Assembly: GCA_017466445.1 (NCBI GenBank)
Contig: JAFTUC010000029.1
Span: forward strand, 248,001-312,000
DNA: 64,000 bases
Direction of reading: 5' to 3'
DNA from: Clostridia bacterium
GTDB lineage: Bacteria > Bacillota > Clostridia > Oscillospirales > CAG-272
A model generated the notes under the pieces. It was not told where the DNA came from. It worked only from the letters and a program-made list of their open reading frames with translations, and searched no databases. The number at the start of each line of letters is the position of its first letter. The first letter of the stretch is position 1. The position numbers and the translations under genes were made by a program. This document shows positions 61,347-64,000 of the stretch, in pieces.

Positions 61347-62789
61347 TTATGCGTTCTTCGCTTGTTTTTTCATCTCTGCGATTTCGGCTTTCATGGTTTT
61401 AATCAACTCTGCAAGCTTTTCCTCGCATTCCTCGCGCGTCTTGGCGTAGACATTCTTGGAGATGCGTTTACCGTTGACTCTCGGTGTGAACCGCCCTTCG
61501 TAGAGGTGGTCGTTTATCATCGTCACGCAACCCGTACCACTCTTTCTTATCTTCGGTCTGTACGGCTCAAAAACCGTTTCTGTTGCGTTTTCGTAGGTTG
61601 GCTCGGCACTTACCTTGGGAGGCGGCGGTTCGGGCATTTCTGCGTTTGTACCGCCGATCTCTCGGTCGATACGAACCGCTGCCTGTTGTTGCATGGTGTC
61701 GGTGATGTGGCTGTAGATGTTCAAGGTAGTTTCTGAGCTAATGTGACCTATCATTGCTGAAAGCGTTTTAATATCCATTCCGTTTTCAAGCGCCATGGTT
61801 GCGAAGGTATGGCGTAGGTCGTGGAAGCGTATCTTCTTGCAGTGAGAGCGTTCAAGGATCACTTGGAATCGGTGATACACCGCCGTGGGATTTCTCGGTT
61901 CTCCCTCTTTCACGGGTGATGGGAACATCCATTCGCCTTTGGTCTGCTTTTTCAGCTCTGCGAGAAGTTCTACCATATCGGGCGGAAGTAGGATAGTGCG
62001 TACCGAGGATTTTGTCTTGGGCACGGATATTTCCTTTGATGAGCCTGTCTTTACGACCTGCCGTGTGATGCGAAGCTCACCTGTTTGCAGATTGAGGTCA
62101 CGCCATTTGAGTCCGAGTATCTCCCCTCGGCGCATTCCCGTGGTCAGCTCGAGGAGGAACATTTCGTAGTAGCCTTCCTCTTTCGCTCGTGTAAGGAAGC
62201 GTAGGATCTCTGCCTGAGTCAGTACCTGCATTTCCTTTGCTTTCTTCGGTGGGAGCTTACAGCCTATCGCAGGGTTGGTTGTGATCAGCCCTTCCACCAC
62301 CGCCTTTTCAAGAGCGGTTCGGCAGGTGGTGTGGCATGAGCGTACCATTCTGTCGGATAAGCCCTCGCCGTACTGCTCCACAAACCTCTTTCGACCGCCT
62401 TTCTTCAGCCTTGCATAGAACTGTTGCAGGTCGTTCTGTGAGAGCTTGCAGAGCGGTATCTTACCGATTTCGGAGATAATGTGCGTATAGATTCTTCCTT
62501 CGTAGCTGAGTTGTGTGGTCAGCCGTATTTTAGGCTTTGAGAAATTCTGATACCAGAAGTCTATCCAATCACCGAACGGCATATCGGGCTTTAATTTATC
62601 GCTCGTTCTTCCGCATTGCTCTTTGAGTGCATCGAGCTTTTCAAGGCACTCAGTCTTGGTTTTCGCCAAGACACTTTTCGTCCGTGGGTTGCCATTGTCG
62701 GCATAACCGACAACGATTCGTCCTTCCCACCGTCCGTCTTTTCGAAAGCGTACCGTGCCTTCTCCGTTTTTGCGTTTTTTGTTTGCCAT
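61347..62789 (-). CDS. Tyrosine recombinase (phage-type integrase) with an additional C-terminal AP2-like domain
   Basis: A 480-residue site-specific recombinase. Order: AP2-like arm-binding domain (9-50), SAM-like core-binding domain (about 70-165) and the catalytic domain with Arg220 (TTGMRRGE), His323-x-x-Arg326 (HDLRHTF), His349 and nucleophile Tyr359 (LNIYSHI), all intact. Residues about 417-465 form a second AP2-like unit (GTGCVTMINDHLYEGRFTPR), resembling the N-terminal one (GEGTVRFRKDGRWEGRIVVG). Normal integrases stop near residue 385, so this tail of about 95 residues is unusual. GGAG precedes the ATG, which follows the other recombinase by three bases. Confidence 0.93.
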   Translation of the reverse strand: MANKKRKNGEGTVRFRKDGRWEGRIVVGYADNGNPRTKSVLAKTKTECLEKLDALKEQCGRTSDKLKPDMPFGDWIDFWYQNFSKPKIRLTTQLSYEGRIYTHIISEIGKIPLCKLSQNDLQQFYARLKKGGRKRFVEQYGEGLSDRMVRSCHTTCRTALEKAVVEGLITTNPAIGCKLPPKKAKEMQVLTQAEILRFLTRAKEEGYYEMFLLELTTGMRRGEILGLKWRDLNLQTGELRITRQVVKTGSSKEISVPKTKSSVRTILLPPDMVELLAELKKQTKGEWMFPSPVKEGEPRNPTAVYHRFQVILERSHCKKIRFHDLRHTFATMALENGMDIKTLSAMIGHISSETTLNIYSHITDTMQQQAAVRIDREIGGTNAEMPEPPPPKVSAEPTYENATETVFEPYRPKIRKSGTGCVTMINDHLYEGRFTPRVNGKRISKNVYAKTREECEEKLAELIKTMKAEIAEMKKQAKNA

Positions 62790-62792
62790 TTC

Positions 62793-63956
62793 TTACTCCT
62801 TTATCATTATTTTTTGCATCATATTGCCTACGACGGCGGATGCGTTCTTCTGCATATCGCTTGTTACGTGGGTATAGGTGTCAAGCGTGAACGAGGCGTT
62901 CGTGTGACCGAGGATTCCCGAGAGTGTTTTTGGATCGACACCGCCCTTCATTGCGTGGGTTGCGAAGGTGTGGCGTAGGTCGTGGAAGCGTATCAGCGGT
63001 AGCTCTGCGTGTTTGAGTATTACCTTGAGTTTTCGATAGGCTGCTTCGGGGTGTATCGGCTGTTCGGGATTCAAGAATGCCGGAAACACCCATTCGGGGA
63101 TTGCCGTTTGTTTACGGTTTTGCAGTACCTCTCTGACACTCGGCGGCATAGTGATAATTCGAGTACCCGTGTTCGTTTTGGTTTCTCCGATATTTAAGCC
63201 ACCGCCTTTCTTTGCTGACACCGACCTTTGCACTCGGAGCTTGTTGGCATCGAAGTCGATGTCACTCCATTTGAGTCCGCAGATCTCACCACGGCGTAAG
63301 CCTGTCATCACCTCTACATAGAAGAAGTCACACCAATATTCCTCTGTCTTGATTTCTTCGAGGAATCGTTCGAGCTGTTCGTTGCCGAGGACTTGCTTCT
63401 CGGCATAATTTGTTTTCGGTATTGTTGTACCGTTTGTCGGATTCTTTGCGATAAGGCGTTCTCTGACCGCCGTATCCAAGGCTTCGTGGAGCATCATGTG
63501 GATCTTTCGCACTATGCTGTCGGCAAGCTCGTAGGAGCCATCTCTGTTCGGCTTGACTCTACCTTCTTTTTTGATCTTGTTATAAAATTTTTGAAGCTCG
63601 GCGGTTGTGAGGGAGGACAGTTGTTTCTCTCCTATAAACCGCTTCACTTGGTTCTCGGCAAGGCATCGGTAGCTGTCAAGTGTACTTTCTCTGACGGTGA
63701 ATATCATATACTCGTCGAGCCACTTGTCCATCCACTCGCCGAGTGTCATTCGGCATTCTTCGGTGAGGTCAACGTCACGGTATAGTTCAAGAAGCTGATG
63801 GAGCTGCTTGAGGGCACTCTTTTGCGTCTTTGCGAATGCCGACTTATACATGGGTGAGCCGTCGTTCTTGTGTCCGATAATGATACGGGCTTCCCACCGT
63901 CCGTCAGAGCGTTTGCGGATTGTTCCATCTCCTTGAGGTCTGCGCTTATTTGCCAT
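62793..63956 (-). CDS. Tyrosine recombinase (phage-type integrase)
   Basis: A 387-residue site-specific recombinase. It has an AP2-like N-terminal domain (9-50), SAM-like core-binding domain (70-165) and an intact catalytic set: Arg221 (MTGLRRGE), His325 and Arg328 (HDLRHTF), His351 and Tyr361 (LDTYTHV). It resembles the downstream recombinase in plan and in the MANKxR...GxGT start, but is divergent in sequence, so they are paralogues of some age. GAAAGGAC precedes the ATG. It is translated just ahead of the other recombinase (three-base gap), so the two are co-expressed. Confidence 0.93.
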   Translation of the reverse strand: MANKRRPQGDGTIRKRSDGRWEARIIIGHKNDGSPMYKSAFAKTQKSALKQLHQLLELYRDVDLTEECRMTLGEWMDKWLDEYMIFTVRESTLDSYRCLAENQVKRFIGEKQLSSLTTAELQKFYNKIKKEGRVKPNRDGSYELADSIVRKIHMMLHEALDTAVRERLIAKNPTNGTTIPKTNYAEKQVLGNEQLERFLEEIKTEEYWCDFFYVEVMTGLRRGEICGLKWSDIDFDANKLRVQRSVSAKKGGGLNIGETKTNTGTRIITMPPSVREVLQNRKQTAIPEWVFPAFLNPEQPIHPEAAYRKLKVILKHAELPLIRFHDLRHTFATHAMKGGVDPKTLSGILGHTNASFTLDTYTHVTSDMQKNASAVVGNMMQKIMIKE

Positions 63957-64000
63957 ATTTTTTCGTCCTTTCTTCAGATTTTTGTTCGTACCACAACGAT

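Larger units (their letters stand above)
59542..64000. mobile_element. Integrated element at tRNA-Pro (partial; boundaries uncertain)
   Basis: The region from the tRNA-Pro break to the right edge carries two tyrosine recombinases, an AT-rich cargo gene unlike the surrounding codon usage, and short direct repeats next to the tRNA genes. The left boundary could be the break in the first tRNA-Pro (59541) or the 3' end of the intact tRNA-Pro (about 59826). The right end lies outside the window. Confidence 0.55.

Noticed and set aside
1-64000. CRISPR array or cas genes
   Set aside because: No regularly spaced repeats of 20-40 bases and no Cas-like proteins were seen on either strand.

Overview
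The window looks like chromosomal DNA of a low-to-mid GC, glycogen-storing member of the Clostridia (Bacillota), probably an uncultured gut-type relative of the Oscillospirales/Christensenellales. This rests on the clostridial gene content (GlgC+GlgD pair, MltG, DUF6062, DUF5711, RNHCP, CvpA and ECF-transporter families), AGGAGG ribosome binding sites, promoters of the TTGACA-17-TATAAT type with extended -10 elements, and Spo0A-box-like sites. No rRNA or other taxonomic marker is present, so the placement is an inference.

Layout. 1-10.8 kb (minus strand): truncated ftsK/spoIIIE, uppP, mltG, two TIM-barrel sugar isomerases/epimerases, an acyl-CoA ligase with an XRE-cupin regulator, DUF6062, and a UDP-sugar pyrophosphorylase. 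10.9-15.0 kb (minus): a small membrane-anchored protein and a large secreted transglutaminase-like protein with MucBP-like and InlB-type repeats. 15.1-26.7 kb (plus): a glycogen operon glgB-glgC-glgD-glgA-glgP plus a GH13 enzyme and an amidohydrolase, preceded by a TTGCAA-17-TATACT promoter and a cluster of Spo0A-box-like sites. 26.8-30.3 kb (minus): pcrA helicase and an EamA transporter. 30.5-35.4 kb (plus): a 1606-residue surface protein with a C-terminal SGNH esterase. 35.4-52.1 kb (minus): envelope/proteostasis genes (a trigger-factor-like lipoprotein, a P-type ATPase homologue that has lost its catalytic motifs, a ClpE-like unfoldase, two tandem CvpA paralogues, DUF5711), then truA, ecfT-ecfA2-ecfA1, an rRNA methyltransferase-like gene and ruvBAC. 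52.2-56.6 kb: a putative small RNA, RNHCP protein, aminotransferase, mnmG and a YhcH-family gene. 56.6-59.3 kb (minus): DUF4886 lipoprotein, CNNM/CorC-type protein, and a 32-codon reading frame with its own promoter and ribosome binding site.

From about 59.5 kb the window enters a mobile-element junction. The 5' half of a tRNA-Pro gene is followed by about 200 bp of repeat-bearing DNA and an intact tRNA-Pro(TGG). Then come a visibly AT-rich two-TM membrane protein of unknown function and two tandem tyrosine recombinases that run off toward the right edge.

Functionally, the glycogen genes form a self-contained synthesis and breakdown unit: GlgC/GlgD make ADP-glucose, GlgA elongates, GlgB branches, GlgP phosphorolyses, and the GH13 enzyme may replace a debranching enzyme. 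The most unusual item is the catalytically degenerate P-type ATPase homologue, which sits between a Clp unfoldase and a folding-factor lipoprotein in one apparent transcription unit. No CRISPR array or rRNA was seen.
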